NCBI GenBank assembly: GCA_013365365.1
Contig: JABVXU010000211.1
Span: 28,639-92,638 of the forward strand
Source: Cruorifilaria tuberocauda
Lineage: Eukaryota > Nematoda > Chromadorea > Rhabditida > Onchocercidae
Direction: 5' to 3'
DNA: 64,000 bases
The notes under the pieces are model-generated. The model saw only the letters and a program-made list of their open reading frames with translations. It made no database searches and had not been told where the DNA came from. Positions 51,393 through 64,000 of the stretch are shown in pieces (position 1 is the stretch's first letter; every line of letters begins with the position of its first letter). The position numbers and the translations under genes were made by a program.

Positions 51393-54300
51393 TCTAAAAA
51401 ATTACAAAAATAATATTTGGAAATGATTGAAACAGACTAAATAATAACAAAATAATCACGCAGACTTCACGTAAATTTCACGTTTGAAAATCGAATTTAC
51501 GCAAAGAAAACAAGTCCAATGAACGATATGATTCTGAAAACTGTCAAATATTTGTGGCCTTCCAAAATTTCAAAAATGTAATAAATTTCACGTAAGTTAC
51601 CGTTGAACTGATCAAAAAAAAAATCATCTAAATTAATATTTCATGAGAAACTTGTACCTCTAGAAGAAGCTTCAAAGTAAATAAAACGTGAACGACGTGA
51701 AATGAAGTGTAACGGAGAGTTCAATGTCGTTTTCTGCTATCTGTAAGTACCATGCAACGAAATAAGAAATCATTGTCTCATTTTAATTGATAATTTGATG
51801 AAGTGAAAATTGGACGAAACAATTTAGTTGGAGTTATTTCTGAAAAGAATACAGAGGGAGAAGGGGTTGACATGAATTTCATGAAAGTGAATTGAGCTAA
51901 GGTCAAGGTCATCTTTCAGGTTCGAGAAAGAAAATGGTTGACGGTAATTTGTTTGAAAGAATGAAATCAGTTATCATGGGAATGATTAAATTGAACAATT
52001 CCGTGATAATTTTAAATATGTCATTACTTCTTATCATTTTGTGTCATGAAATCATATAGGTGTAAAATAAGCCTAGGGTCTAGAATGAGCTAGCAATATC
52101 GAATTTCAACAATCGACCATGGATCATCAGAGTCGTTTATTAGTTTCATTTTCATCGTTCACAAAAAAAAATAAACTTGTTATACTTCAATTTTGTCAAT
52201 ATATTGGGTTTTATTGGTAAGACATGAGATAGGGCATGAAATTACTTTAAAGTCTAATTGAAATATAAAAAATTATTAACTTTAGTTTATATTCTTCTAG
52301 TTATTAATTAATTTAATTACTTATCATTCTATTTATAAAATCAATAACCAAAATATGCATCACTTTTTTTGGTTTCTGTTCCTTTTATTTTTCAAAATTC
52401 AGTTTTGGACTTTAACGATAATTACTATTTCAGTTTCACATGCATTTATCATTTCTGTTCGTTTGAGATACTTTCCTTTCTCCTCATTTATACAACTTTT
52501 TAATTAACTTACTGTATACTACGATCATATATTAAGCCTTTAATTACTTTTAATTTTGGCTTTCCAATTTTTATGCTAATTTTTTGCTGATAAAAATGAT
52601 TAAAGTTAAAGTGAAAAAAAGTAATTTGTACTATAATGTTGTTAGATGTGTTGAACTTCCTAGCAAAACTGATTCACATGTGCAGAAAGTAAGACAAAAA
52701 AAAAAAAAAAAACAAAACAAGCTCGTTTAAGGGATCAAAAATTATCAATTAAAGTCAAGTTGGGATTTAAATCACAAATAAGTTATTAAAATAATTACCA
52801 ACGTGTTTTTCTTCTTAATTATCGTTATTAATAGTTATTAGCAGTAATTAAGAGTAATAATTATTGGTTAATAATAATAATTATTATTATTATTGATAGT
52901 AATAATTTCAATAAATAAAAGTGATGATTCATGATTTGCATGAATGTGAGAAAAATATTATTGATATGATAACATTAATGATGTAAAAGTAAGTAAGTAA
53001 AATTAGTTTTTGAAGTTTTACTTTTGAATGAAATTTGGGATTGAATACATTTTCAATGATAAATGGATTCGGCTACTGCGTTAGACTGTTATCAATCATT
53101 ACAACCGCAAAAAAAAAAAAAATAATCATTGGTATCACCACACACATGCACACTACACGTATAAAAATATCCGCCTATTGCTGTTAAGAGGACGAGTTCT
53201 AACAATTTTCCTGCATTATCAGTTTTATCAGTTCATTCGTTTCAATTTCGCTCTTTTTTATCACTTTCCTGAATTTATGAATGGAATCTAAATAACGAAA
53301 TAATCAATTCATTCAGGAAATATCGAAAGATTCTCTTAAATTCACTACTTCATTATGTCACATATGAATGTGACCTGAAATTTCTATTGAGAAATTTCAG
53401 GTTGTAAAAAAGTTGCAAAAATACATATGAAAGATAAATATAATTGCTTACGGGGAAAATGTATGATTTCACTTTATTTATGCAAATATAAAATGCATCG
53501 ATTAAATGGTATTTTGATAATTTATAAGATATTACTTTATTAATTCAGTTAAAATTACACTTTGGAAACTTTCATTTTCAAATATTTTGACCTGTAAAAT
53601 ATTTGAATTAATGAATAGTTTAAAATGAAATCAAAAAATATCGCAAATTAGTTATTACTGTTTGAAGTCAACAGTGTTAACTTTCTTGAACGCATGCGAT
53701 AGCTATCATTCTTTTACATACGTTATCACTGATAAGCTCAACCATTTTATCTTTGTATTGAGACAAGTTTCTTATTTTTTTTTTTATTGCTATTAATTTA
53801 CCAATCGTAGAGGACATGATTGAATTTCTTTTTTTAAAAAAAATTCCAAATATTCTATGATATATTTGAACAACTTGATGGATTCAATTGATAGAGTTAA
53901 ATTCGACAATTAAATTTAAACAAAAATGTGACTTTTGAATTTCCAAATTAAAACATGTCCTGATCTATTTTAAAGTTTAAAGATAGATTTGTCTAACAAA
54001 CCTTAAATCGTACAATTATTTGTCTAATATCACAGATTATGATGCTGGTGATAAAATGATAAAGTATTTTTTTTGTCTAAAGTAACTTGACAAACTTCAA
54101 ATCAAATAAAGTAATTAATGCTATGTTATGATTATCTTTTATCGCTTTAACGATTTATAATTTCTTTAGTTGGAGATTTATCACATATCTAAAATTAATT
54201 TCTTTTACTCATTTCCCATTTTTACTCGAAAGAGTCTGACCAGAAATGAAAAATAAGTTCAAAAATAAGTTAACTTGTCATTTTTCAAATTGTATTTCCA

Positions 54301-55032
54301 TCTTTAATCAATGATTGATTATTTTTCCATTCTTCAAATTTCATTTCTATCCTTTTAATGATTTAGACCTATTAACATTCCATGTAGTTTGACTATTTTG
54401 TAGTTTAGAAATGATAATCTTAATTTAATTTATCTTATAAAATGACCAAAGTTCAATTAGTGCCAAAATGAAACCGTAGCAATCAAATGTTAGTATAATT
54501 TCAAGAAATGAAAAAGGAGCAAAGAAACAAATCGGTAATCAATGATATATCAAATGAACAACTTTACTGTTTAACTTTACTTTTCAAAACTTTTGTTTAA
54601 ATTGAAAAATTTTTTCCTTCCAACAAACCGTTTAACAGTTTAAGTTTAAATGATACCAACAACATGTGCTTCGTGAATTTTCTGTCAGTCATTTGTTTGC
54701 GAACTCGTTTTATGATTAGCGGCGGTACCGTTATTTAAACTCTGATGAACGAGGCTTTTTTAAAAAATTTTTTTAAATTTCATTTCCGGATTTGAATCAA
54801 TCAAAAAGGAACAATTAACTTACTAATTAGCTTTATTTTATCCTTTTAAATTAATTGTTATAAATTTTAAATTTGAAAATAATTTAATTTGAAAAATTGT
54901 CGCATAATAATTATAGTTCTTTGTATTCGCATTTTTTTTACGATTATAGGTAAAATTTAAATTTACTGATAACTTTTTTCTGTTTTTCAGATTTTACTGT
55001 AAAAAAAAAAACAGCTAATAGTGAGTGAACAA
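51393..55032. other. Shared upstream region of divergent aminoacylase and glycogen synthase genes
   Basis: 3.6 kb of AT-rich DNA without a gene, containing poly-A runs near 52693 and 53109 and an ATT/TAA run near 52860-52890. It ends with TTTTTCAG at 54983-54990, an acceptor that probably receives a spliced leader or a 5' UTR exon 42 nt before the glycogen synthase ATG. Confidence 0.5.
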
Positions 55033-58000
55033 ATGCTACGATCACTGTCAAAAACAAAAATTGAAATGACATTAGCTGGAATGAACAATGGAATAGGACA
55101 ATCAAGAATAGTTTGCATGGATGCAGGTGAAAGTGCGCGACGTGAAGGACGTTGCGTCTTCGAATGTTCATGGGAAGTTGCGAATAAAGTATGAAATTTC
55201 ATAAATTAACTGTTTATTTTAGATTTAACTTTTGCTTACATAGGCTTATAATGGAATTTAAATTTAAGTTTAATTTAAAATCTAAAATAGCATAAAAAAT
55301 TTAAAGTAACAAAATTTTAACAGTATATTTTTTATCCAGTTTGATAGTAATTAGTGGTAATGATTTTACACGTTCCATGTGGAAAAATATCAAAGATTAA
55401 AATATCAAGAATAAATGATAAATCTCTGAATTTCATTTTTTTTTTCTTTCTCGGCTGATCATTAATCAAATGTAGAAGAATTAAAGATTACTGTGACGTA
55501 TTAGTTTGTAAACTTTTTGTTTTCCAGTGATAGTAGGATTAAAGTTCTAATAGAAATAAAATGGAATGAGCCTTTTACTTTCAACTTTGACTGTCATGAG
55601 TGATCGAAATATCGAATAACAAACAAAGTAATTGAAGAGTAAAGAATGGTTGAAATTAAATTCAGTTTTAAATTAAGCCAAATACCTAAATGGCCTGACT
55701 ATCAACTTTTAAATATTCTTATTTAACATATATCGCTATAACGGAATCAGGCCAAATTACTTTACTGAGAGTAAGATAGCTAAGAGCAATATTATTGGCC
55801 CATTGATTATAATATTGATATGTCTGATTATTTTTGATTCAAATAATCGATACTATCCTGATTATCAGAGTTATAAAAAATTAAACGAGAAAATGATCGT
55901 ATTAAGTAAATGAAATTTAAGATTTTGGAATTAGGAAAATTAACGTATAATATTTGATGATTCATTAATTTAGGATTTTGATAAAGTTGATAAGTTTTAG
56001 AATAAACCAAAATTTTCCATTTCTTGGAAATTACATGTAGAAAGAGAGAAGAAATAGAATAAAATTAATACTTAAAGAATTTGTAACAAATTCTTATCAG
56101 TAAATTTGTAATAATCTGTTATCAGTATGCATTGTTTGATATTAATATCTCTACCTTACCAACTCTTATCAATTATCACTTCACTAATCAGTCCAATCTT
56201 AACTGGAAATAATTATCAATTTCATATATTGTAGAATTTCTATTGTAAAAATATCTGAAGATGGTGATAAATAATGCTAGTACTTATCAATTACTAATCG
56301 ATAATTTAATCAGTATTTAATCTTATAATTTACTATTCCTAATTATGAATTATCATTTCAGATTGGTGGTATTTATACAGTATTACGTAGTAAGGCACCG
56401 ATAAGTACGGAAGAATACGGTGATCAGTATTGCATGTTAGGTCCGTTACGTGAAGGAAAATGGCAATTAGAGGTGGAGCAAATCGAGCCTGAAAGTCAAC
56501 ATGTTGCAATAGCTATTCAAAAATTGAATGAAGGTGGTTTCAAGGTAAACAATGTGATATCCTTCAGGTATGCATAACTTTAGAGAGATGTCATAATTAG
56601 GTTTTGAAATTCTTTTCAATTAATTTACTTAAGTTACAGAGGTAAATTTTTTCAGGCAGTTTATGGACGATGGTTAATTGATGGTTATCCAAAAGTGATA
56701 TTATTTGATCTAGGCTCTGGATCAAGCAAAATGAACGATTGGAAGCATGAAATTTATGAACGGTTAGGCAACACTGAAAATAAAATGAAATATCATTTTT
56801 AACTTAAATAACATCATCTGTGACATTGTTAAATTGAGTAAGTTAAAGGTTAGAAAAGTAATTTTAATTAATTATTTCAATAGCATTTTATATTTCATTA
56901 CAATTTAATTGCATTATCAAATCTGAGGATTTGAGGTTATAGGTTAACTAACATTAACTGCTGCAGGTGTATTTGCTTTGATTCGCTGATTGCAATTTTC
57001 CTAAAATAGTTTCGTTATTTTGTCTGCTAAAAGGAAAAATTCTCATGCTATGATAAATAAGACTGTAAATTCCATCTTTTTTCAATTTAGTTAAGTTTAG
57101 TAATTTAGTATACAGAATGCTGATAATCAGAAGTACACCTTGGTAAATGGCCAGATTTAGGCCAGTTAATATAAATCTCAGTGTGATGATTAACTCAATG
57201 CATACTGTTAGGTTGGATGCCTAGAGAATTAGAAACAGTTATAAGTAAATGAATGAAACCATTTTCTGTCTTCTTTTATATTTTTACACCTAAATTGAAA
57301 TTTTTTTCTTACATATTTAGGTTATCAAAATTTTTTTTTTGCATTTTTCCTTAATTAATTAAATCCTACTTGCATATCAGTTCGCTACAATGTGATTTTG
57401 TTAGGATTTCAGATGTCAAATTGGAGTACCAAATGAGGATATCGAATCAAATGATGCAATAATTTTTGGTTTCATGGTTGCAATGTTCCTGAAACATTTT
57501 CTGGATTCATACAAGAATCCCGGCTATCACAGTTTAGTTATTGCACATTTCCATGAATGGCAGGCTGGTATGTATTTTTTTCTTACTTTTAAACTTTCAT
57601 CATGATACATTTCTGGAAGGTAATCGATTTATAGTAAATCGTTGATTGATAACATCGATACTAGCCTTCCGGAAAACGATCAGTAATGCTGTCGGCGATT
57701 TCCGACAACCGTGACAATATTTAAGTTGTTCCTTTCTAGACGAGAATTTTCGAGACAAAGCTTGAAAACCACAAGCATACATTTAGCTAACAATGTTAAT
57801 TTGAAGAACAAAGGATTTCATCATTCTTCCTTTCCTCGCTTTTTCAGCGACAAATGCCAAAGATTAATTAATTTCATAATCGTAATGAAATTTGAATAAC
57901 AATATTTTTCCGGAAGTGTTTCCGTTTGTTGACAATTTCTAAAAAATTAAATCGTTTTTAGGTCAAGCATACTTATACTGCAAATTATAGAACGAATAAG

Positions 58001-61000
58001 GATAATTGTCATTGCTAATTTCAGAAGTTAATATCCCAGGAAAACAGAGTAATGATAAGTATACCGTATATACGGATTATTTGAAATTATTCAATTTCTA
58101 TTAAGGTATTGGATTGATTAATGCGAAACTTTGGAATCTTGAAATTGCTTTAATATATACCACTCATGCAACATTGCTAGGACGACATTTAGCAGCAGGT
58201 GGTAGTGATCTTTATAACAATATTGATCGATTTAATTTAGATGAAGAAGCTGGAAAACGAAAGGTAAGAATTTAAGAATATTATCGATAATAACTGATAA
58301 GATAAGATCAGTGGTTGTCGGGCCAATAGTTTTTGAGGAGCAACAGACAAGTGTTTGAGGGTTTGGGAGGGAGGAAGGAGACCCACTCAACCAGCCAAGG
58401 CTAAATCCTTTGATGAGAATGAAGAGATCTAATATGTGGGGCGAATGAGCCCAAGGTAAGTAAATTATTGGCGCTAAGGTAAATTATAGAAATGCAAATC
58501 AGTGACGTAATAATATGATGATATAGATATAATAATTACAAATAATGACATTTAGCATACAATGATAGGGATTGACATTATATATTATTTGATCCTTTTC
58601 TCGCATTTCCGGACAGTAGTGATTCATAAACAATATCATCGAATTCATTTTGGTTCATAAAATATTTTCAAGAATGAAAATTTCATAGAAGTTAAATTCT
58701 CATTTTAGGATTTTAGAGATTTAGGATAAGTATTTAATCATCTAATTAAATTGATCAAAAATTTTCTTCACATCTTCTTGTAACGATGTTTTACTTAAAC
58801 AAAATCGATTGCTTATCGTGATTAAATGATAATGATATGGTAATCATATAATCAATTTGTTAAATTAAAGCGAAGAATGTTATCATTATGATATTAAGAT
58901 ATTTTGAGATTTAACTTAATAGATAAATACATTTATCACCAGCTAATTGCCTAATAATCTATGGCAATCATTCTTCAAGCATGACAAAAAAATCGTCAAA
59001 GCTGATTGATTACCTGATAAACCTGATAGACCTGAGTAAGCCATTATGATTAAGAAATATTAAACCGAATATAAGCAACGAATTGATAACTTACAAAAAA
59101 ATTTAATTAAGAGAAAGTTTACTTTTTAATAATTGTAATTACATCGTTTGTTTCTTTTTTGCTCGGATAATTTTTGTAAAAAATTAATTATTTGTGCGAA
59201 AAAAAAAGTTTTTTTTTTCAATGATTTTTCCTTTTCACTTTTATTGATGGAATTTCTGAAAAAAACGAAAGAAAAGAATAGTTAAAGTTTTTTCTTCATT
59301 TTATAGATTTATCATCAATATTGTATGGAACGAGCAGCATGTCATATGGCGCATGTTTTCACGACAGTTAGTGAAATTACAGCTATTGAAGCTGAACATT
59401 TAATTCATCAAAAGCCTGATATTGTAACACCAAATGGTCTAAATGTTGTCAAATTTGCTGCTTTACATGAATTTCAGGTTATTCATACTTATCCTTCTTT
59501 TTAATTTTCATCTTTGCATGGATTTCAGGTTATTCATACTTATCCTTCCTTTTAATTTTCATCTTTGCATGAATTTCAGGTTATTCATACTTATCCTTCC
59601 TTTTAATTTTCATCTTTGCATGGATTTCAGGTCATTCATACTTATCCTGTATGTTTAAAATAATATCAAAATATCATACCGAACAATTTTCTACATACAC
59701 TTTTCTTTGATTTCTAATATTTGATCAATTCTTATAACCTATATTTTCACTCTCAGTTTATAATTTCATAATTTAGCCATTGATAATAGTTTGATAATTG
59801 ATTTCCTAATTTGATAACTACTATTATTCTATAGGTCAATCGTCAACTATCCTTGTTGAACTGTTTATTCATTGTACAAAAACACAATAAACAATAGTAA
59901 ACAAATTAGTAAATCAAAAATTATTTTACAGAATTTGCATGCTATAGCAAAAGAAAAAATCAATAATTTCATTCGTGGACATTTCCATGGTTATTATAAT
60001 TTTGATTTGGAAAAAACATTATATATGTTTACGGCTGGACGTTATGAATTTATTAATAAAGGTGGTGATATCTTCATTGAATCATTAGCCAGATTGAATC
60101 ATTACCTGAAAACAACCGTTGATCCACGTTATCGAGATGTTACCGTGGTGGCTTTTATCATTTATCCTGGTTAGTTGACATTTTTAAATTTCATCATTTA
60201 TAAATTTCAAATTTTATTCATATTTGAGAGAATGCTGCAGAAATGATAAATTTCTTAGTAGTAGTAGTAGTAATTCTATCGCTATCAGTATGTATGATAT
60301 ATAATATAGAGAAATAGTTTATCAATTAATTTTAATTATCACTCAGACATTACTTAATTTTACTTAATGATAATAGTAATTGAAGGAAAATATCCGATAT
60401 TCTAAATGAAGCTAATTTGTATAATAAAAGAAAAATCTGAAATAGCTAAACTGGAATCGATCAAATTTAACTCTCATTCAAATTAGAATTATATTATCAC
60501 AATTTTTAATCATCGTCTTATCACTTATCACTGTTCAATATTCAGTATCAGGATAATCATTCCATTTAGCTGCGGCAAATTCATTCAATGTTGAATCACT
60601 AAAAGGACAAGCAGTAACGAAACAATTACGAGATACAATTGATAAGATTAAAGAAAACATTGCTATGAGGATGTTTGAATCATGCCTTAAAGGACACATT
60701 TTAGATAAGAATGAATTATTGCTACCTGCCGAACGGATTCAGGTTACTTTTTCTAATCTTTCAATGGAGATATATAAGAGATTATTCGCCTAGCATCGCT
60801 TATTGTTATTTACTTTTTTGGATGACTAATGAGAAAGTATAATTATGATAGTGTATGATTTAGTATGATAGTATGATATGATTATGATTATAATTCTTTT
60901 TTAGTATAATTCTTTTTTAACTCTTTATCATATTCTTATGTTGACAATCTTCTATTTGCTTTATATACATTGTCAATTGTTATGATAAGATTGATTTAAC

Positions 61001-62757
61001 AATAATAGTTGATTTATTAATTATTAATTAAAAATAAAAAATATCTTACTAATAAAAAATGATAGGATAACAAATTGATAAATGATCTCATATGATAAAG
61101 TCTAAAATTATAAATAAAATGATTCGTACTACGAACAATACATTTCCAGTTATCCTATTTTAATTTAATTTTAATTATTTTAATTAATTTTAATTATTTA
61201 TAAAACATCCAAGCATGATTACCTGTGATTAAAATTAGCAATTAAACAGCAAATTAATATATCGATCCGTTCATCAAAACAGTTTAAATTATAAAAGTTT
61301 CTCATTCTCAGCAAAACCATGATTTGAACAAAATCATAAATTTTTAATAATTTTTAGCTTACCAAACTGAACATTTTTACTGTACGATTTACTGTATCAC
61401 TAAACGATTGCTAAAATCTTCTTTGCAAGAACTTATCAAATTAAAGTTTTTACTTTTGATTGAAATATCTTTTTGATATTATTGAAAGGATGAAAGGATC
61501 AATTGACCAGTATGAAATTTCCAGTTAAAACGATGTATTATGGCAATGACAAAAAGTGAATTACCGCCAATCTGTACACATAACATGTTAGATCCATCCG
61601 ATCATGTACTGAATGCTCTTCGACGAACGCAACTTATCAATAATCCTAGTGATCGAGTTAAGGTTATTTTTCATCCAGGTAAGAGAAATAATTTCCACTT
61701 ATCTTTCTCATCTAGATCAATGAATCATACAGTGCGATTATAAATCAATCGGATCGGAATAGTTTCATATACTGATTTACAAAATTTTTTTTTTTCATTA
61801 GGATAATATCAGGTTTGTTCGAATTACAGAATTCTTATCATCAGTTTCACCACTAATCGGTCTTGATTATGAGGAATTTGTTCGTGGTTGTCATATCGGT
61901 GTCTTTCCAAGTTATTACGAGCCTTGGGGTTATACTCCGGCTGAATGTACAGTAATGGGTGTACCATCTGTATCTACTAATCTTTCCGGTTTTGGATGTT
62001 TCATACAGGTATGATTTGTTAAATTCATAAAGATATTAGTTATGATATTATTGCTTTATGCATTATTGATTTTTAAATTTAGCAATTTTACTCCAATAAT
62101 TGATTGTTTTTATTTACAAGAAATAAAATGTAATAATTTTTCAAATTTAAACTACATTTTAAAATCTAAATAAAGAATGTAATAGTAGTTTACTGGAAAT
62201 ATCAAAAGAATGCTGTGAAAATTTTAAGCAAAACGTAGCGGATGCTGCATCATACGGTATTCACGTGATCGATCGTCGATTTAAAGATTGCGAAGGTTCG
62301 ATACGTGATTTAGCACAAGTATTGTACGATTTTTGCGGACTTTCACGGCGTCAACGTATCATAATGCGAAATCGTACGGAACGCTTAAGTGAACTTTTAG
62401 ATTGGAAAAGTTTGGGAGTATTTTACAGGTTTATTTTAACCTTAGTTGTCGAGATAATGTAATTCCAGGAATAGTTTAAAACTAAATACTCAAAATGACA
62501 ACTTTTTTAACGTTTTCGCTTGACAATTCATTTGCTATTATTAATTGATGGATCAGAATGATAATTATTTAAATTGATTTTCATGAATCAAATCATTTGA
62601 ATTGAATATCAAAATATAACCTTAGAATTTCTAAACTCAAATTGGTACAATAATCAAATGCTATTATAGAGATGCTCGAAGATTGGCCCTAGAAAGATTG
62701 CATCCAAATCTGGACGAAATAATTGATAATAATATTGGCAAAGTACCATCATCATAA
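55033..62757 (+). CDS. gsy-1: Glycogen synthase (UDP-glucose-glycogen glucosyltransferase, GT3)
   Basis: Adds glucose from UDP-glucose to the non-reducing ends of glycogen in the cytosol. Exons: 55033-55188, 56362-56544, 56656-56762, 57413-57567, 58106-58263, 59307-59477, 59932-60169, 60570-60742, 61525-61678, 61830-62008, 62229-62428, 62670-62757 (1962 nt, 653 aa). Conserved blocks in order: [118 protein letters not shown] with [10 protein letters not shown], and the Arg cluster [20 protein letters not shown], which binds glucose-6-phosphate and responds to phosphorylation in animal enzymes. Near the start, RSLS resembles the N-terminal phosphosite of GYS1. The protein stops about 30 residues after the Arg cluster region, so the long Ser-rich C-terminal tail of mammalian muscle synthase is absent. 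Exon 6 is followed by a 51-bp tandem array copying its donor. Confidence 0.97.
58305..58470. other. GC-rich island inside a glycogen synthase intron
   Basis: Within intron 5 a stretch of about 165 bp (runs such as GTTTGGGAGGGAGGAAGGAG, then TGTGGGGCGAATGAGCCC) is clearly richer in G than the surrounding AT-rich intron. It has no open frame of note. It may be part of a dispersed repeat or an insertion; a single window cannot tell. Confidence 0.35.
59466..59650 (+). repeat. 51-bp tandem repeat duplicating an exon-intron junction
   Basis: CATGAATTTCAGGTT or CATGGATTTCAGGTT/C begins copies at 59466, 59517, 59568 and 59619 (3.6 copies). The first copy includes the last four codons of exon 6 (His-Glu-Phe-Gln) and the real donor at 59478. 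The later copies therefore carry look-alike donors inside the intron. Confidence 0.93.
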
Positions 62758-63822
62758 AGTCTAAACTCTATTGATATTAACGAATAATTTAGACAGGTAA
62801 GTTATTAGTATAAGTGAAAATCAAAACTTTCACAGCACATACGGACAATCCGTCTTCTAACAATTACCATAACGTAGTGATCAGTAATTTGAATCAGTAC
62901 TGCCCAAGTTATACCTGATATGAACCATTCTCAAGAAAGAGAGAAAAGAAAAGAAAGCGAAGTGAATTGCATGTCTGTTCAATGACTGTCATCAACTGTT
63001 GGGATGAATCTGAACTGCGACATTAGCGCATTACTCATCTGTAAGAAAAAAAATAATTGCAAAAAAAAATGAAGAAAATTAATCTTTCGACTTTTTACTT
63101 TATAAGCAAAATAAATGAATCATCATTAAACTTGTTGTATAAAAAAAAATCAATCGTTAAGATAATTAGTGTCGCATTCGTTACTAACGGCAATTTTGGA
63201 ATAAGATTAAGTTGCTAAAATTTCATTATCGTTGATAAAAAGATAGTATGTCGTAAATTAATTAATTAATTAATTAGCTCAATAATTCTTTCATACCTTC
63301 GATTTCCTGTTTTCTTCGCAAATGCCAATAACTTTTTACTTCTTCTTCTTCCACCTCTAATGAACTGTTAGCCTTGCAACTGGATAATAGGCTCCCATCC
63401 TACCTGCCTTCCATTTTTCACCTGCTTTTCACCTGTATTAAATGCATAATTGGTGCTTTTTATATGACGGATAAATATTCAATTCATTTTCTTTCTCTCT
63501 TTCTCTGCCAGAACAATAAAATTCTTTGTTTTATATTTGTATTTTCATTGCCAACAATGAAATGAATTCTTTGTTTGATTTGGTAATTGTTTATTTCGGA
63601 TTTTGCTTTAATATATTTATTCGTATGCGTTAATTTTTCTTTACTATCAATATTTCAGTTATTTGCATTGCAAATGAATTAATAAATCAATCGGTAATTT
63701 GTTGCGTTAACATATTAATTAATAATGAATGAATACGATAAAATATTGGAGAATTATTTGAATATTTAAAAATCAATAAAAATGACATGATATTTCTACA
63801 ATTCAATGAAATTTTCAATAAT
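62758..63822. other. 3' flank of glycogen synthase
   Basis: No further coding exon seen after the TAA. A T/C-rich stretch at about 63300-63500 is open on plus for 63 codons (63374-63565) but is low-complexity and hydrophobic. Confidence 0.5.
63110..63115 (+). terminator. Candidate polyadenylation signal AATAAA
   Basis: AATAAA about 350 nt after the glycogen synthase stop, followed by an A run at about 63140. Confidence 0.4.
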
Positions 63823-63999
63823 TTAATTACAAAATGTCTGTTCCATGTTTGTTGGAATGTTTGATAGATACCAAGAGATGTTAAAATAAAATAGTTTGAA
63901 ATGATCGGAATGATATTGCGGAATATAAAACCGGTCAACCGTCTTCTCATCGTATTTGTGCGCAGCTTCTTCTGCTAGTTTTGATGTTAAATGATCCAT
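63823..63999 (-). CDS. Possible start or edge exon of a minus-strand gene
   Basis: From an ATG at 63999 the minus strand reads MDHLTSKLAEEAAHKYDEKT and stays open to TAA at 63823 (58 codons). The first 20 residues are polar, helical-looking and coding-like; the rest is more AT-driven. A possible donor GTTGAC follows the Thr codon at 63940. It could be a real first exon or a continuation from outside the window. No family recognised. Confidence 0.25.
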   Translation of the reverse strand: MDHLTSKLAEEAAHKYDEKTVDRFYIPQYHSDHFKLFYFNISWYLSNIPTNMEQTFCN

Positions 64000-64000
64000 G

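Noticed and set aside
54944..55202. Two minus-strand ORFs
   Set aside because: Antisense to the first glycogen synthase exon.
56545..56573. Alternative donor TTCAG|GTATGC at the end of glycogen synthase exon 2
   Set aside because: It changes phase and breaks the conserved GFKAVYGRW junction; AAG|GTAAAC at 56545 keeps it.
57600..57899. Overlapping plus and minus 60-codon ORFs
   Set aside because: They lie in glycogen synthase intron 4 with no splice support or similarity.
59443..59658. 71-codon plus ORF with 17-residue repeats as a hydrophobic repeat protein
   Set aside because: It arises only because the intronic 51-bp repeat is a multiple of three, and it overlaps glycogen synthase exon 6 in another frame.
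1..64000. tRNA genes
   Set aside because: I looked for a T-loop GTTCRANNC next to matching acceptor stems and found no convincing cloverleaf; a tRNA scan would be decisive.

Overview
The window is nuclear DNA of a nematode, most likely a filarial (spirurid) worm. It is AT-rich, and its genes are split into many short exons by compact introns ending in TTTTCAG or TTTCAG. Protein identities (eIF4G, VIP36, aminoacylase-1, glycogen synthase, a LIPS-type class-2 lipase) come from reading translations by eye; no search was run. Exon models were built by hand from splice sites and frame continuity. For the seven main genes the summed exon length is an exact multiple of three, which is a useful internal check.

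Layout. 3-418 (+): edge exon with six 39-bp in-frame repeats. 2348-2923 (+): unrecognised small gene. 4027-16843 (+): eIF4G (ifg-1-like), 24 exons, 1383 aa, with an eIF4E-binding motif, MIF4G and MA3. 16844-19715: coding-like but stop-interrupted fragments. 19716-21783 (-): secreted LIPS-family lipase homologue, 280 aa, that lacks the expected nucleophile serine. 24361-29644 (-): secreted protein with about five FN3 domains, 657 aa. 31217-33583 (-): VIP36/LMAN2-type cargo lectin, 350 aa. 35227-43861 (-): single-pass membrane protein with LDLR-A/EGF-like modules and a tail of about 730 residues, 1391 aa. 47734-51392 (-): aminoacylase-1, 404 aa. 55033-62757 (+): glycogen synthase, 653 aa, without the long regulatory tail of the vertebrate muscle enzyme. 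The right edge may hold the start of one more minus-strand gene.

Five neighbouring genes (lipase to aminoacylase) all lie on the minus strand, but the gaps between them (1.6-3.9 kb) argue against one tight operon. Aminoacylase and glycogen synthase are divergent across 3.6 kb. The genes share no single pathway: they cover translation initiation, secretory-pathway cargo sorting, extracellular/cell-surface matrix, amino-acid salvage and glycogen storage.

Most notable signals: the lipase without its catalytic serine; a 51-bp tandem repeat that copies the exon-6 donor of glycogen synthase; a near-perfect 71-nt hairpin at 46986-47056; two GC-AG introns; recurrent GTTCGT donors; and the decayed coding frames just after eIF4G.
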